Shown: positions 33,062-41,388, counted from the first letter of the stretch. The stretch: DNA of 64,000 nucleotides from Pseudomonadales bacterium (GCA_024234215.1 JACKOQ010000006.1:1-64000), one strand, 5' to 3'. Notes: generated from the sequence alone by a model not told the origin. Numbers and translations are program-made.

Positions 33062-34909
33062 TCAGATCAACAGTTTTTTCACTTTGCGCCCACCGTAGAT
33101 CAGGTTGATCAGCGCCCGTGAACCGGTGACGGCCGTGAACATCGAGACGATGATGCCGATCGACAGGGTGATGGCAAAGCCCTTTACCGGTCCGGTGCCG
33201 ATCAGATAGAGGATGAAGGTGGCGATCAGGGTGGTCAGGTTGGAGTCGAGAATGGTCAGAAAGGCCCGGTCGAAGCCGGCGCTGATCGCCGCCTGCGGTG
33301 ACATGCCGTTCTTCAGCTCCTCGCGGATGCGGCCAAAGATCAACACGTTGGCATCGACCGCCATCCCCATCGCCAGCACGATGCCGGCAATGCCGGGCAG
33401 CGTGAGGGTCGCCGAGATCAGCGACATCACCGCCACCAGCAGCGCCAGGTTCACCATCAGGGCCACATTGGCGATCAGGCCGAACAGCTTGTAGACCAGC
33501 ACCATGAACAGCATCACCAGAGCGATGCCGATCAGCGCCGACCGGGTGCCCAGACGGATGTTCTCCTGCCCCAGGCTCGGGCCGACGGTGCGCTCCTCGA
33601 CAAAGACCATCGGCGCGGCCAATGCGCCGGCGCGCAGCAGCAGTGCCAGTTCGGCCGCCTCCTGCGGACTGTCGAGACCGGTGACCCGAAAGCTGTTGCC
33701 GAGCGGCGATTGAATGGTGGCCAGCGAAATGATCTTGCGTTCGTTGACCCGAACCGGCTCGCGCACCCGCTGCCCATCGCGTTCACGCTCGACCATGCGC
33801 ACCTTCTGCTCGATGAAGAGCACGCCCAGACGGCGACCGACATTTTCGCGCGTCGCATCGAGCATGCGCTTGCCGCCACGGCTGTCGAGGTCGATGTTGA
33901 CCTGCGGCCGGCCATTCTCGTCATAGGAGGATTGCGCATTGGAGACGCTGTCGCCGGTGGTGACCACATCGCGCTCCAGCCGCGCCTCGCCGAGCCGTTC
34001 GTCACGGAAAGCGAACTGCTCGCCCTTGGCCGGATCGCGCGCCTCCAGGCGGAACTCCAGGTTGGCGGTCTTGCCGAGGGTCCGCTTGGCCTGCGCGGTG
34101 TCCTGCACGCCGGGCAACTCCACCACGATGCGGTTGCTGCCTTGGCGCTGCACCAGCGGTTCGGCCACGCCCAGCTCATTCACCCGGTTGCGCAGCGTGG
34201 TGAGGTTCTGCTCCATCGCATAGTCGGCGATCTCCTTCACCTTGGCTTCGGTCAACCGCAGATCGAGAAAGAGCCGCTCCCCCTCGCCCCCTTCGGCCAC
34301 CGCGAATTCACGGTACTGCCCGCGAACCCACTCCGCCGCCTTGGTGCGCTCCTCGGCCGTGTTGAAGTGCAGCCGCAACCGCCCATCCACCTGCGGCTCC
34401 AGCTGCCGGTAGCGCAGCTTCTCTTCGCGCAGCCGCTGGCGCAGTTCGGCCACATAGATCTCCTGCCGCTGCTTGATCGCCGCCTGGGTATCCACCTCCA
34501 TCAAGAAGTGCACACCGCCACTGAGGTCGAGCCCCAGCTTCATCGCCTTGGCACCAATGGCCAGCAACCACTGCGGCGTGGTCGGCGCCAGGTTGAGGGC
34601 CACTACATGCCCCTCGCCCAGGCTCTGATCGATCACCGCCTTCGCCGGCAGTTGCTGGTCGCGCTGCTGCAGGCGGATCATCACACTGCCGTTGTCGAGC
34701 CGCTCGGCTGCCTGATGGCCAATGCCGGCCGCATCGAGTGCAGTGCCAAGCTGGGTGACCACCCCATCGGTCACCAGTTCGCCACTGCGCTCGCGCGAGA
34801 TCTGGATGGCTGGCTGGTCAGGAAAGAAGTTCGGCGTGGCATAGATGAACCCATACAGGGTCACGGCCAGAATCAGCAGATTCTTCCAAAGCGGATAACG
34901 GTTCACCAT
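33062..34909 (-). CDS. secD: Protein translocase subunit SecD
   Basis: 615 residues. N-terminal helix (NLLILAVTLYGFIYATPNFF), GLDLSGGVHFLMEVDTQAA, a large periplasmic P1 domain, and five C-terminal helices with GMAVDANVLIFGRIREEL. Forms the SecDF motor. In the conserved queA-tgt-yajC-secD-secF series. Confidence 0.97.
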   Translation of the reverse strand: MVNRYPLWKNLLILAVTLYGFIYATPNFFPDQPAIQISRERSGELVTDGVVTQLGTALDAAGIGHQAAERLDNGSVMIRLQQRDQQLPAKAVIDQSLGEGHVVALNLAPTTPQWLLAIGAKAMKLGLDLSGGVHFLMEVDTQAAIKQRQEIYVAELRQRLREEKLRYRQLEPQVDGRLRLHFNTAEERTKAAEWVRGQYREFAVAEGGEGERLFLDLRLTEAKVKEIADYAMEQNLTTLRNRVNELGVAEPLVQRQGSNRIVVELPGVQDTAQAKRTLGKTANLEFRLEARDPAKGEQFAFRDERLGEARLERDVVTTGDSVSNAQSSYDENGRPQVNIDLDSRGGKRMLDATRENVGRRLGVLFIEQKVRMVERERDGQRVREPVRVNERKIISLATIQSPLGNSFRVTGLDSPQEAAELALLLRAGALAAPMVFVEERTVGPSLGQENIRLGTRSALIGIALVMLFMVLVYKLFGLIANVALMVNLALLVAVMSLISATLTLPGIAGIVLAMGMAVDANVLIFGRIREELKNGMSPQAAISAGFDRAFLTILDSNLTTLIATFILYLIGTGPVKGFAITLSIGIIVSMFTAVTGSRALINLIYGGRKVKKLLI

Positions 34910-34983
34910 GCCACCCTGTGCAGCTCGTCCGATCAGAATGCAGAAAGAAGGATAGAAGAGGGCCGAGCGGTCGCCTTCCGGAC

Positions 34984-35316
34984 TCAGATCGCCTTCATCG
35001 TGCCCTTGGGCAGCGAGGCAGTGATGGCCTGGCGCTGGAACTTCAGTTCGATGTTGTCAGCCACCTGCAACACCACGAACCCCTCTTCGATCTTGGTGAC
35101 CCGACCGATCAGCCCGCCGGTGGTGAGCACCTCATCGCCCTTGGCCAGCTCATCGATCAGCTTCTTGTGCTCCTTGGCCCGCTTGCTCTGTGGCCGCCAG
35201 ATGATGAAGTAGAACAGCAACACGAAGCCGGCCAGCATGGCGATGTTGATCAGCTCCGCGCCAGGCGGCGGCGCGGCGGGTCCTTCTGCATGCGCCAAAG
35301 AAATGAGAGACAGCAT
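34984..35316 (-). CDS. yajC: Preprotein translocase subunit YajC
   Basis: 110 residues from ATG 35316. One membrane helix (INIAMLAGFVLLFYFIIWRP) precedes KRAKEHKKLIDELAKGDEV and the soluble domain LTTGGLIGRVTKIEEGFVVL. It is an accessory of the SecDF complex. A frame extension to 35409 overlaps tgt and is not coding. Confidence 0.94.
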   Translation of the reverse strand: MLSLISLAHAEGPAAPPPGAELINIAMLAGFVLLFYFIIWRPQSKRAKEHKKLIDELAKGDEVLTTGGLIGRVTKIEEGFVVLQVADNIELKFQRQAITASLPKGTMKAI

Positions 35317-35365
35317 TGATTGACAGACCTTTGATGAACAATAACAAGAGGTTGGATAAATTTTA

Positions 35366-36472
35366 TTATCCGTTTTCGATGGCCTGCTGGCCATGAAAGT
35401 CGGCGACAAAGGCGGCTAATCTACCTTGTTCGATGGCGGTGCGCAAACCAGCCATCAGCGCCTGATAGTAGTGCAGGTTGTGCAATGTATTGAGCGTCGC
35501 ACCGAGCATCTCGCCACATTTGTCCAGATGGTGCAGGTAGGCACGGCTGAAGTGGCGACAGGTGTAACAACCGCACTGGGGATCAAGCGGCGCCGTGTCA
35601 TGCCGATAGCGGGCATTGCGAATCCGCACCTTGCCCTGACTGGTGAAGAGGTGACCATTGCGACCATTGCGGGTCGGCAACACGCAGTCGAACATGTCGA
35701 TGCCCTGGCAGACGGCATGGACCAGATCCTCGGGCGTGCCGACACCCATCAGATAGCGGGGCCGATCGGCCGGCAACTCGGCGGCGCAGTGCGCCAGCGT
35801 CTGATACATCTCCGCCTTGGGCTCACCAACCGACAGGCCACCGATCGCATAGCCGTCAAAACCGATCTCGACCAGCCCGGCCAGCGACTGCGTGCGCAGC
35901 GCGTGGTACATCCCCCCCTGCACGATGCCGAACAGCGCCGCCGGATTGTCGTCATGGGCCTGCCTGCTGCGCGCGGCCCAGCGCAGCGACAGCTCCATCG
36001 ACTCACGCGCCTGCTCGAAGGTGGCCGGATAGGGTGTGCACTCGTCAAAGATCATGACGATGTCCGCACCCAGTTCGCGCTGCACCTGCATCGACCGCTC
36101 GGGCGACAGAAAGACCTCGGCACCATCGACCGGTGAACGAAAGCGCACACCCGCCTCAGTGATGCGCCGCATCTGTCCCAGGCTGAACACCTGAAAACCG
36201 CCCGAATCGGTCAGGATCGGCCGCGGCCAGCCGATGAACTCATGCAGATCGCCATGGGCGCGCACCACCTCGGTGCCAGGACGCAGCATCAGATGAAAGG
36301 TGTTGCCGAGGATGATCTCGGCGCCCAGCGCCTCCAGATCACGCGGCATCATCCCCTTGACCGACCCATAGGTGCCGACCGGCATGAAGGCGGGCGTCTG
36401 CACCATCCCGCGCGGAAAGCGCAACCGCCCCCGCCGCGCCGCGCCGTCACTGGCCAGCAGCTCGAACTGCAT
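35366..36472 (-). CDS. tgt: tRNA-guanine transglycosylase
   Basis: 368 residues from ATG 36472 (MQFELLASDGAARRGRL aligns with other Tgt starts); a GTG four codons earlier overlaps the queA stop. LTDSGGFQVFSLG holds the substrate Asp, FDECTPYP and GIVQGGMY follow, LPTRNGRNGHLFTSQG is the tRNA-binding block, and C-G-C-x2-C with a later His (QCGCYTCRHFSRAYLHH) binds zinc. It inserts preQ1 at G34 for queuosine. Confidence 0.96.
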   Translation of the reverse strand: MQFELLASDGAARRGRLRFPRGMVQTPAFMPVGTYGSVKGMMPRDLEALGAEIILGNTFHLMLRPGTEVVRAHGDLHEFIGWPRPILTDSGGFQVFSLGQMRRITEAGVRFRSPVDGAEVFLSPERSMQVQRELGADIVMIFDECTPYPATFEQARESMELSLRWAARSRQAHDDNPAALFGIVQGGMYHALRTQSLAGLVEIGFDGYAIGGLSVGEPKAEMYQTLAHCAAELPADRPRYLMGVGTPEDLVHAVCQGIDMFDCVLPTRNGRNGHLFTSQGKVRIRNARYRHDTAPLDPQCGCYTCRHFSRAYLHHLDKCGEMLGATLNTLHNLHYYQALMAGLRTAIEQGRLAAFVADFHGQQAIENG

Positions 36473-36480
36473 GAAGCTGC

Positions 36481-37539
36481 TCACGAAGCGGCTCCGGCGC
36501 GCGGCCAGGGCAACTGCCCATGCTCGATCAACATCGCATCTCCATAGCTGAAAAAGTGATAACCCATCTCGACCGCGACCCGGTAGGCCTCCATCGTCTG
36601 CCGATGGCCGGCAAAGGCCGCCACCAGCATCAGCAGCGTCGACTCGGGCAGATGAAAGTTGGTGATCAGCGCATCCACCACCCGAAAGGGCGCGCCGGGG
36701 TGGATGAAAATCTGCGTCTCGCCACTGAAGGGCTGCAAGAGCCCACCCTGCGCCGCGCTCTCCAGTGCGCGCACGCTGGTGGTGCCGACCGCCACCACCC
36801 GCCCGCCACGCTGTCGGGTGCGCGCCACCTGCTCGACCAGTTCCGGCGACACCTCGATCGACTCGCTGTGCATGCGATGCTGATCGAGCGCATCGACCCG
36901 CACCGGCTGAAAGGTCCCCGCCCCCACATGCAGGGTCACGGTGCCCCAATCGATGCCGGCCTCGGCCAGCGCGCTCAACAGCGGCTGATCGAAGTGCAAC
37001 CCGGCGGTCGGCGCCGCCACCGAACCCTCCTGCCGGGCATAGAGGGTCTGATAGCGCTCGCGATCGAGCGGCTCGGCCGCGCGCGCCATGTAGGGCGGCA
37101 GCGGCACCTCGCCATGCCGCGCCAGCAGCTCGGCAAAGCTGATGGCGCCATCGAGCTCGATTCGATGGAGATCCGCTTGCCGGTCGATCAACTGCGCCTC
37201 GATCCCTTCAGGCAGCAGAATCACTCCACCGGGCCGCAGCGGCTTGCTGGCCCGCAGATGGCACAATGCCTGTCGCGGCGACAACATCCGCTCCACCAGC
37301 AGCTCCACCCGGCCGCCACTCGGCTTTCGGCCATAAAGACGCGCCGGAATCACCCGGCTGTCATTCGCCACCAGCAGATCACCCGGGCGCAGCAGCGCGA
37401 CCAGATCGGCAAAACGGTGATGACTGAGCGCACCGCTGTCGGCCTGCAACCGCAGCAGACGGCTGCCGCTGCGCGATGGCGCCGGATAGCGGGCAATCAG
37501 TTCGGCGGGCAGATGGTAGTGAAAATCGCTGCGTCGCAT
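36481..37539 (-). CDS. queA: S-adenosylmethionine:tRNA ribosyltransferase-isomerase
   Basis: 352 residues. MRRSDFHYHLPAELIARYP and RPGDLLVANDSRVIPARL, then FQPVRVDALDQHRMHSE and THLPESTLLML-type block (NFHLPESTLLMLVAAFAG) are QueA signatures. It adds the epoxycyclopentane of queuosine from SAM after Tgt. First gene of the queA-tgt-yajC-secDF block; tgt follows within 10 bp. Confidence 0.96.
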   Translation of the reverse strand: MRRSDFHYHLPAELIARYPAPSRSGSRLLRLQADSGALSHHRFADLVALLRPGDLLVANDSRVIPARLYGRKPSGGRVELLVERMLSPRQALCHLRASKPLRPGGVILLPEGIEAQLIDRQADLHRIELDGAISFAELLARHGEVPLPPYMARAAEPLDRERYQTLYARQEGSVAAPTAGLHFDQPLLSALAEAGIDWGTVTLHVGAGTFQPVRVDALDQHRMHSESIEVSPELVEQVARTRQRGGRVVAVGTTSVRALESAAQGGLLQPFSGETQIFIHPGAPFRVVDALITNFHLPESTLLMLVAAFAGHRQTMEAYRVAVEMGYHFFSYGDAMLIEHGQLPWPRAGAAS

Positions 37540-37583
37540 GGCGGGCCGATCGAAAAATGGCGCAGACTAATGCAAAAGTGCAG

Positions 37584-37611
37584 GTGACTCCAGAACGGCG
37601 CCTGCTATAAT
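37584..37611 (+). promoter_or_regulatory. Promoter of tRNA-Leu
   Basis: GTGACT (37584-37589), 16 nt spacer, TATAAT (37606-37611), then a GC-only discriminator CGGCGCCGC before the start. The GC-rich discriminator is typical of stringently controlled stable-RNA promoters. Confidence 0.65.
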
Positions 37612-37627
37612 CGGCGCCGCTCAGATG

Positions 37628-37714
37628 GCCGAGATGGCGGAACAGGTAGACGCGCCAGACTCAAACTCTGGTGGTGGCAACACCGTGTCGGTTCGATTCC
37701 GACTCTCGGCACCA
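37628..37714 (+). tRNA. tRNA-Leu (anticodon CAA)
   Basis: 87 nt with an encoded CCA. Acceptor arm GCCGAGA (37628-37634) pairs with TCTCGGC (37704-37710); anticodon stem CCAGA/TCTGG encloses loop CTCAAAC, anticodon CAA, reading UUG. A long variable arm (GGTGGCAACACCG) and T arm with GGTTCGATTCC confirm a class II leucine tRNA. A run of degenerate, repeat-rich DNA starts at its 3' end. Confidence 0.95.
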
Positions 37715-37756
37715 GACATCCTTTCGCTCCAGTGCGAATCATTCCACAAGCCCGGG

Positions 37757-37840
37757 GAATTGGGGACAGACCACGGTTTCTGGTTTCTGCTCCGCTTTGG
37801 CAGAAAACCGTAACGGGAAACCGTGGTCTGTCCCCAATTC
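37757..37840. repeat. Perfect 24-bp inverted repeat, REP-like element copy 1
   Basis: The 24-bp arm at 37757-37780, which includes TTGGGGACAGACCACGG, is perfectly inverted at 37817-37840 (CCGTGGTCTGTCCCCAA) around a 36-nt loop. Similar GGGGACAGACC palindromes are scattered in many proteobacterial genomes, often near REP-associated tyrosine transposases; that link is recalled, not shown here. Confidence 0.85.
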
Positions 37841-37900
37841 TTCAAGCATCGTCAACCGCTGCGACCGATCACCCGCTGCACTTGCGCCAGCAATCCTTTG

Positions 37901-37936
37901 GGAATTGAGGGAATTGGCGGAATTGGCGGAATTGGG
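37901..37936. repeat. Four tandem 9-bp units (GGAATTGRS)
   Basis: GGAATTGAG, GGAATTGGC, GGAATTGGC, GGAATTGGG run head to tail from 37901 to 37936 and lead straight into the second copy of the palindromic element. Confidence 0.85.
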
Positions 37937-38010
37937 GACAGACCACGGTTTTACTGCTCAGATTCCTTCCCGGTCAGCGCTGAAAAACAGAAAAGCCGTG
38001 GTCTTCAATT
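37929..38010. repeat. REP-like element copy 2 (right arm degenerate)
   Basis: The left arm (37929-37951, containing GGGGACAGACCACGG) is identical to copy 1. The right arm (about 37991-38010, GCCGTGGTCTTCAATTC) has lost several bases, so the palindrome is imperfect. Same size and orientation as copy 1. Confidence 0.75.
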
Positions 38011-38783
38011 CTCTCAATTCTCGAATTCGGCACCGCCATGCTGGGCTTTGCGCGAAGGTCCGGACTGGACGAATAATGGGTTGGGTTTATGGTGTCCATA
38101 GGAGACGAACAAAGCTCCCGTTCCAGTCGCCGAGCGCCACGAGTAGTAAAGAATGCGGCAGAAAAAATGAATCTACGACGGCAGACGAATGCCTTCCATA
38201 ACTGACGTCGCGAATCGAATTCGGAAGTGTTCGTTTCCAGAAGACCGTTTCGGACCGCACCTTCCCGTCTGTGAAATCCTGTTAGTCCTCGCAGAACAAT
38301 GACGATCCCTTACGTCCAACCGCGTGCCTTATCGATGCCATCACCGTCTTGCGTTTTACGGGAACAAGCGATTCAGCTGTATCAGATGACAGTGAGCACG
38401 TGTAGGTAGCGGAAATCTTCGACCAGGACGCGTCGCTTGTATGGAGCCCGCACGCTCACGTTGAATCGGCGCGTGACAAGCAAACACCAGATATTTGGAG
38501 CTTTGTGCCGCCTTGCTCGCCAGAAGGAAGTAGCTGGCCTCATAGGCCGGTCGCAAGCGCTGTTCCATGTATAGCGTCGACGTAGATGTGCAAGCATCAT
38601 GGGTGCTTGAACTCGAACGTGCATGATTGGATCCAGCGAACTGCATTGCAACAGCCTCGGTGAAGGTGAACACCGATGCCAAAAGCGACAAGAACGCAAC
38701 ATGGTCGCGACGAAAATGCGTTATCGTTTGGCCGGGCGGCATGTAGATCCCTCACGATTTCTTGCAGGCCCTAACTATAAATG
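38011..38783. other. Non-coding or decayed segment, no gene recognised
   Basis: About 770 bp with lower GC than the flanks and no frame that resembles a known protein. The longest frame (128 codons, minus strand 38356-38742) has no codon-use or motif support. It probably holds degraded mobile or cassette DNA between the repeat cluster and the integrase remnant. Confidence 0.6.
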
Positions 38784-38824
38784 GACACCCCAAAAGGTGG
38801 CTTGTTTTACACCTTACGGGTGTC
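38784..38824. repeat. Imperfect inverted repeat upstream of the integrase remnant
   Basis: GACACCC (38784-38790) and AAGGTG (38794-38799) pair with CACCTT (38810-38815) and GGGTGTC (38818-38824), a 13-bp stem with a small internal loop. It could be a decayed recombination site or transposon end; neither is proven. Confidence 0.5.
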
Positions 38825-38864
38825 TAATACCTTGCCGGGCAACGCTACACCGAGGTTAAGCGTC

Positions 38865-39071
38865 ATGTCAAACGTGGTAGTACACCCCAAAACGATTGTC
38901 GACCACGCCTCCGGCGGGGAATCCAAGCCGAAGCTGCTGGATGAGGTACGCGCCCACATCCAGCGGTTGAACTACAGCATCCGCACCGAGGATGCGTACG
39001 TCGATTGGGTACGCCGGTTCGTGCTGTTTCACGACAAACGCCACCCGCGGGAGATGGGTGCAGCCGAGAAG
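38865..39071 (+). pseudogene. Integron-type tyrosine recombinase, N-terminal fragment only
   Basis: 69 codons from ATG 38865. KLLDEVRAHIQRLNYSIRTE, then DAYVDWVRRFVLFHDKRHPR and EMGAAEK match the N-terminal DNA-binding (SAM-like) domain of integron integrases (IntI: Y-S-x-(K/R)-TE-x-x-Y-x-x-W-(I/V)-(R/K)-R-(F)-(I/V)-x-F-H). The catalytic domain with R-H-R-Y residues is absent; the frame continues 29 codons through a repeat element and stops at 39158. The fragment ends exactly where a GAATTGG repeat begins, so the gene was truncated there. Confidence 0.75.
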
Positions 39072-39111
39072 AATTGGAAGAATTTGGGACAGACTGAGCT
39101 ATCCCCAATTC
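39071..39111. repeat. Third, diverged GGGACAGAC palindromic element
   Basis: AATTTGGGA (39081-39089) is inverted as TCCCCAATT (39102-39110), enclosing CAGACTGAGCTA. A GAATTGGAA unit precedes it, as in copy 2. It marks the point where the integrase fragment ends. Confidence 0.6.
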
Positions 39112-39178
39112 CCCTACTTTTATCGACAGTGAGCAGTGGAGCACTGCGGCCACGGTGAAAATTCATCCTCCCGTCAAC

Positions 39179-39194
39179 CGGGCGTCACAATTGC
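39179..39194 (+). promoter_or_regulatory. Candidate sigma-54 promoter of the VPLPA-CTERM gene
   Basis: CGGGCGTCACAATTGC has GG at 39181-39182 and GC at 39193-39194 with 10 nt between and a full TTGC -12 element. The -24 half is weaker. It lies 156 bp before the start of the sorted surface protein gene. Confidence 0.35.
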
Positions 39195-39349
39195 CGTCTA
39201 CCGTGCGTCCGTGAAGGGAGAACAGCCAGCTTCGATCCGCCATCGAGTGGTCTCTTCTCTTCCGCAACGAATGGGTTCGGCCGTCGGCCGGATGCCATTC
39301 ATCCTGATGGCCCATAACCATTCGACGAACACGCACAGGAGAATCCGTC

Positions 39350-40768
39350 ATGCCAACGCGCACCAGACTTTCGCTTGCCATCGCTCTGGCCCTCGCCAGC
39401 CAGTATGCCGCAGCCGCTTCCACCCAATTCGACAACTTCACGCCGCTGGCTGCCTCCAGCCCGGCCAACCCCACCGGCTCACCGCTGGAGACCACCACTC
39501 CGCTGACCCTCTCCAGCCCAAAATTCAAACAACAGGTGATCGCCCAGCGCAACACCCAGACCGGCCTTGGCCAGTTCAACAGCGGCGCCTGGGACATGAT
39601 CACCACCAATGAAACCGGCCCGGATGCCGGCCGCTACCTGTTCACCGTATTCGAAAGCGGCCAGTCGGGCGTGCAGCGCACCGACACCTGGAACAACAAT
39701 GCCACCCAGACCCTCTGGCGCAGCCCGGCGGCCGGCGGCCATGTCGCTTTTGATGCCTCCTACTGGACACCCTGGGGTTCGTTCATCACCGCCGAGGAGA
39801 GCTGGACCACCGCGCCCGGCGGCGCCACCACCAGCCCCTATGGCCGTCTTTATGAGATGACCAATCCGCTCAGCAGCAACATCACGCCGAACTTCGTGCA
39901 CCGCAACGTGATTCCCCGCACTTCGCATGAAGGCATCCAGTTCGACCAGGCGAACCATATGTACTTCATCGATGAGCTGAATGGCGGCAATGTCTATCGC
40001 TACAGCTCAGCGGCGGGTGCCGGTTCCAGCTACTTCGATGCCGGCAAGACTTCGGTACTGCGCATCGGTGATGGCAACACCCCCAATGCCACCGGTGCGT
40101 TCAGCTGGGTCGACATCACCGATGCCAGCGGCAACGGCCTGGCCGGCACCCTGACCATCACCGACCCCAACGGTGTCGTTTCGCTCGACGCGCGCAACAC
40201 CACCGACCTGGCTGCCTTCAAGGGCACCGACTATCAGCGTCCGGAAGATCTGCAGATCAAGCGGGCGGCCAACGGCGATGAGCTGCTGTTCATGACCACC
40301 ACCACCACCAACGAAGTCTATACGGTCAACCTGACCTCGGGCATGGTCTCGGTCTTTGCCGATCGCAACACCATCAACCTGCATGACAATCTGGCGGTGG
40401 GCTCTCCTGACTTCACCAGTCCCGACAACCTGGCGATGGATGCCGCCGGCAACATCTACATCATCGAGGACCAACCCGGCGGCATGGCCGACATCTGGTT
40501 TGCCAAGGACACCAACCACGATGGCGACCTGAATGATGCAGGCGAAGGCTTGGCGCTCTGGGCGTCGATGAACACCAACGGCGCCGAACCGACCGGCCTC
40601 TACTTCGATCCGTTCAACCCGAACCGTGCCTGGCTCAACATCCAGCATCCGGCGAGCGGCAACGATGTGATGGTCGAGCTGACCGCGGTACCGCTGCCTG
40701 CCGCACTGCCGCTGTCGCTGTCGGCACTGGCAGCGCTCGGTCTGGTGGCACGTCGCCGCACGGCCTGA
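39350..40768 (+). CDS. DUF839/PhoX-like beta-propeller protein with VPLPA-CTERM sorting signal
   Basis: 472 residues. A signal peptide (about 1-22, ending AAAAS) leads to a PhoX/DUF839-like domain: WDMITTNETGPDAGRYLFTV, TSHEGIQFDQANHMYFIDEL, DYQRPEDLQIKR and a repeat of Asp-rich loops (DAAGNIYIIEDQPGG, DTNHDGDLNDAGEG) that may bind calcium. The C-terminus VPLPAALPLSLSALAALGLV then ARRRTA is a tripartite VPLPA-type sorting tag: motif, hydrophobic helix, basic end. An exosortase would cleave it and the protein would be displayed at the surface. AGGAG is 9 nt before ATG. Confidence 0.88.
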   Translation: MPTRTRLSLAIALALASQYAAAASTQFDNFTPLAASSPANPTGSPLETTTPLTLSSPKFKQQVIAQRNTQTGLGQFNSGAWDMITTNETGPDAGRYLFTVFESGQSGVQRTDTWNNNATQTLWRSPAAGGHVAFDASYWTPWGSFITAEESWTTAPGGATTSPYGRLYEMTNPLSSNITPNFVHRNVIPRTSHEGIQFDQANHMYFIDELNGGNVYRYSSAAGAGSSYFDAGKTSVLRIGDGNTPNATGAFSWVDITDASGNGLAGTLTITDPNGVVSLDARNTTDLAAFKGTDYQRPEDLQIKRAANGDELLFMTTTTTNEVYTVNLTSGMVSVFADRNTINLHDNLAVGSPDFTSPDNLAMDAAGNIYIIEDQPGGMADIWFAKDTNHDGDLNDAGEGLALWASMNTNGAEPTGLYFDPFNPNRAWLNIQHPASGNDVMVELTAVPLPAALPLSLSALAALGLVARRRTA

Positions 40769-40800
40769 TCGACTGACAGCCGGCAGCACTGCTGCCCTGG

Positions 40801-40830
40801 GACCCCCGCTCCATGGCGGGGGTCTTTTTT
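40801..40830 (+). terminator. Rho-independent terminator after the VPLPA-CTERM gene
   Basis: GACCCCCGC (40801-40809) pairs with GCGGGGGTC (40816-40824) around TCCATG, followed by six T (40825-40830). It separates the sorted protein gene from the peroxiredoxin gene. Confidence 0.92.
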
Positions 40831-40923
40831 CTGAAAGCCCCTGCTCCCATTCCTCGACCTGCTGTGTTCAACTTGCCATGTCCTACCCTGTTGAACTCTT
40901 TGCACACCGGAGCAGAAGCCAAG

Positions 40924-41388
40924 ATGAGTCAGCTCGAAATCGGCACGGTCATTCCCCCGTTCAGCGTCCAGTCCACAGCCGGAGAGATCACGCCACGGAT
41001 GCTGCATGGCCGGCAGTGGGTGCTCTACTTCTATCCGAAGGATGCCACCCCCGGCTGCACCAGCGAGGGACAGGATTTCCGCGACCTCCATCCAGAGTTC
41101 CGCGCCTGCAACACCGAACTGTTCGGTGTCTCGCGCGATTCGCTCGCCAGCCATGAACGATTCCGGCAGACGCAGGGGTTCCCGTTCGCGTTGATCAGCG
41201 ACAGCGACGAAACCCTCTGCCGGCTGTTCGATGTGATTCAGGAAAAGAACATGTATGGCCGCAAGGTGTTCGGCATCGAACGCTCCACCTTCCTGATCGA
41301 TGCCGAGGGTCGGCTGGCACGCATCTGGCGCAAGGTGAAGGTCAAGGGCCATGCCGCCGAGGTGCTCGCCGCCTGCGGCGGCCGATGA
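40924..41388 (+). CDS. Thiol peroxidase of the BCP/PrxQ type
   Basis: 154 residues from ATG 40924; the longer frame to 40813 runs through the terminator. The peroxidatic Cys45 lies in YPKDATPGCTSEG. The resolving Cys five residues later, usual in PrxQ, is Gln here (SEGQDF), so either Cys62, Cys99 or another thiol resolves it, or it acts as a 1-Cys enzyme. It reduces hydroperoxides at the expense of thioredoxin or glutathione. Monocistronic after a terminator. Confidence 0.85.
   Translation: MSQLEIGTVIPPFSVQSTAGEITPRMLHGRQWVLYFYPKDATPGCTSEGQDFRDLHPEFRACNTELFGVSRDSLASHERFRQTQGFPFALISDSDETLCRLFDVIQEKNMYGRKVFGIERSTFLIDAEGRLARIWRKVKVKGHAAEVLAACGGR

Noticed and set aside
33710..35212. 500-codon plus-strand frame opposite secD
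   Set aside because: Antisense shadow of secD, no domain or RBS.
37628..37714. tRNA-Leu as attachment site of a genomic island
   Set aside because: No direct repeat of the tRNA 3' end was found downstream in the window and no intact integrase is present.
38356..38742. 128-codon frame on the minus strand in the repeat-rich segment
   Set aside because: No recognisable domain, no clear RBS, and an almost equally long frame overlaps it in another phase; likely chance.
38825..38861. Possible attC site (GTCTAAT ... GTTAAGC) before the integrase fragment
   Set aside because: The two core boxes are not complementary to each other as attC requires, and the span is too short; only the GTTRRRY core is kept as a weak hint.
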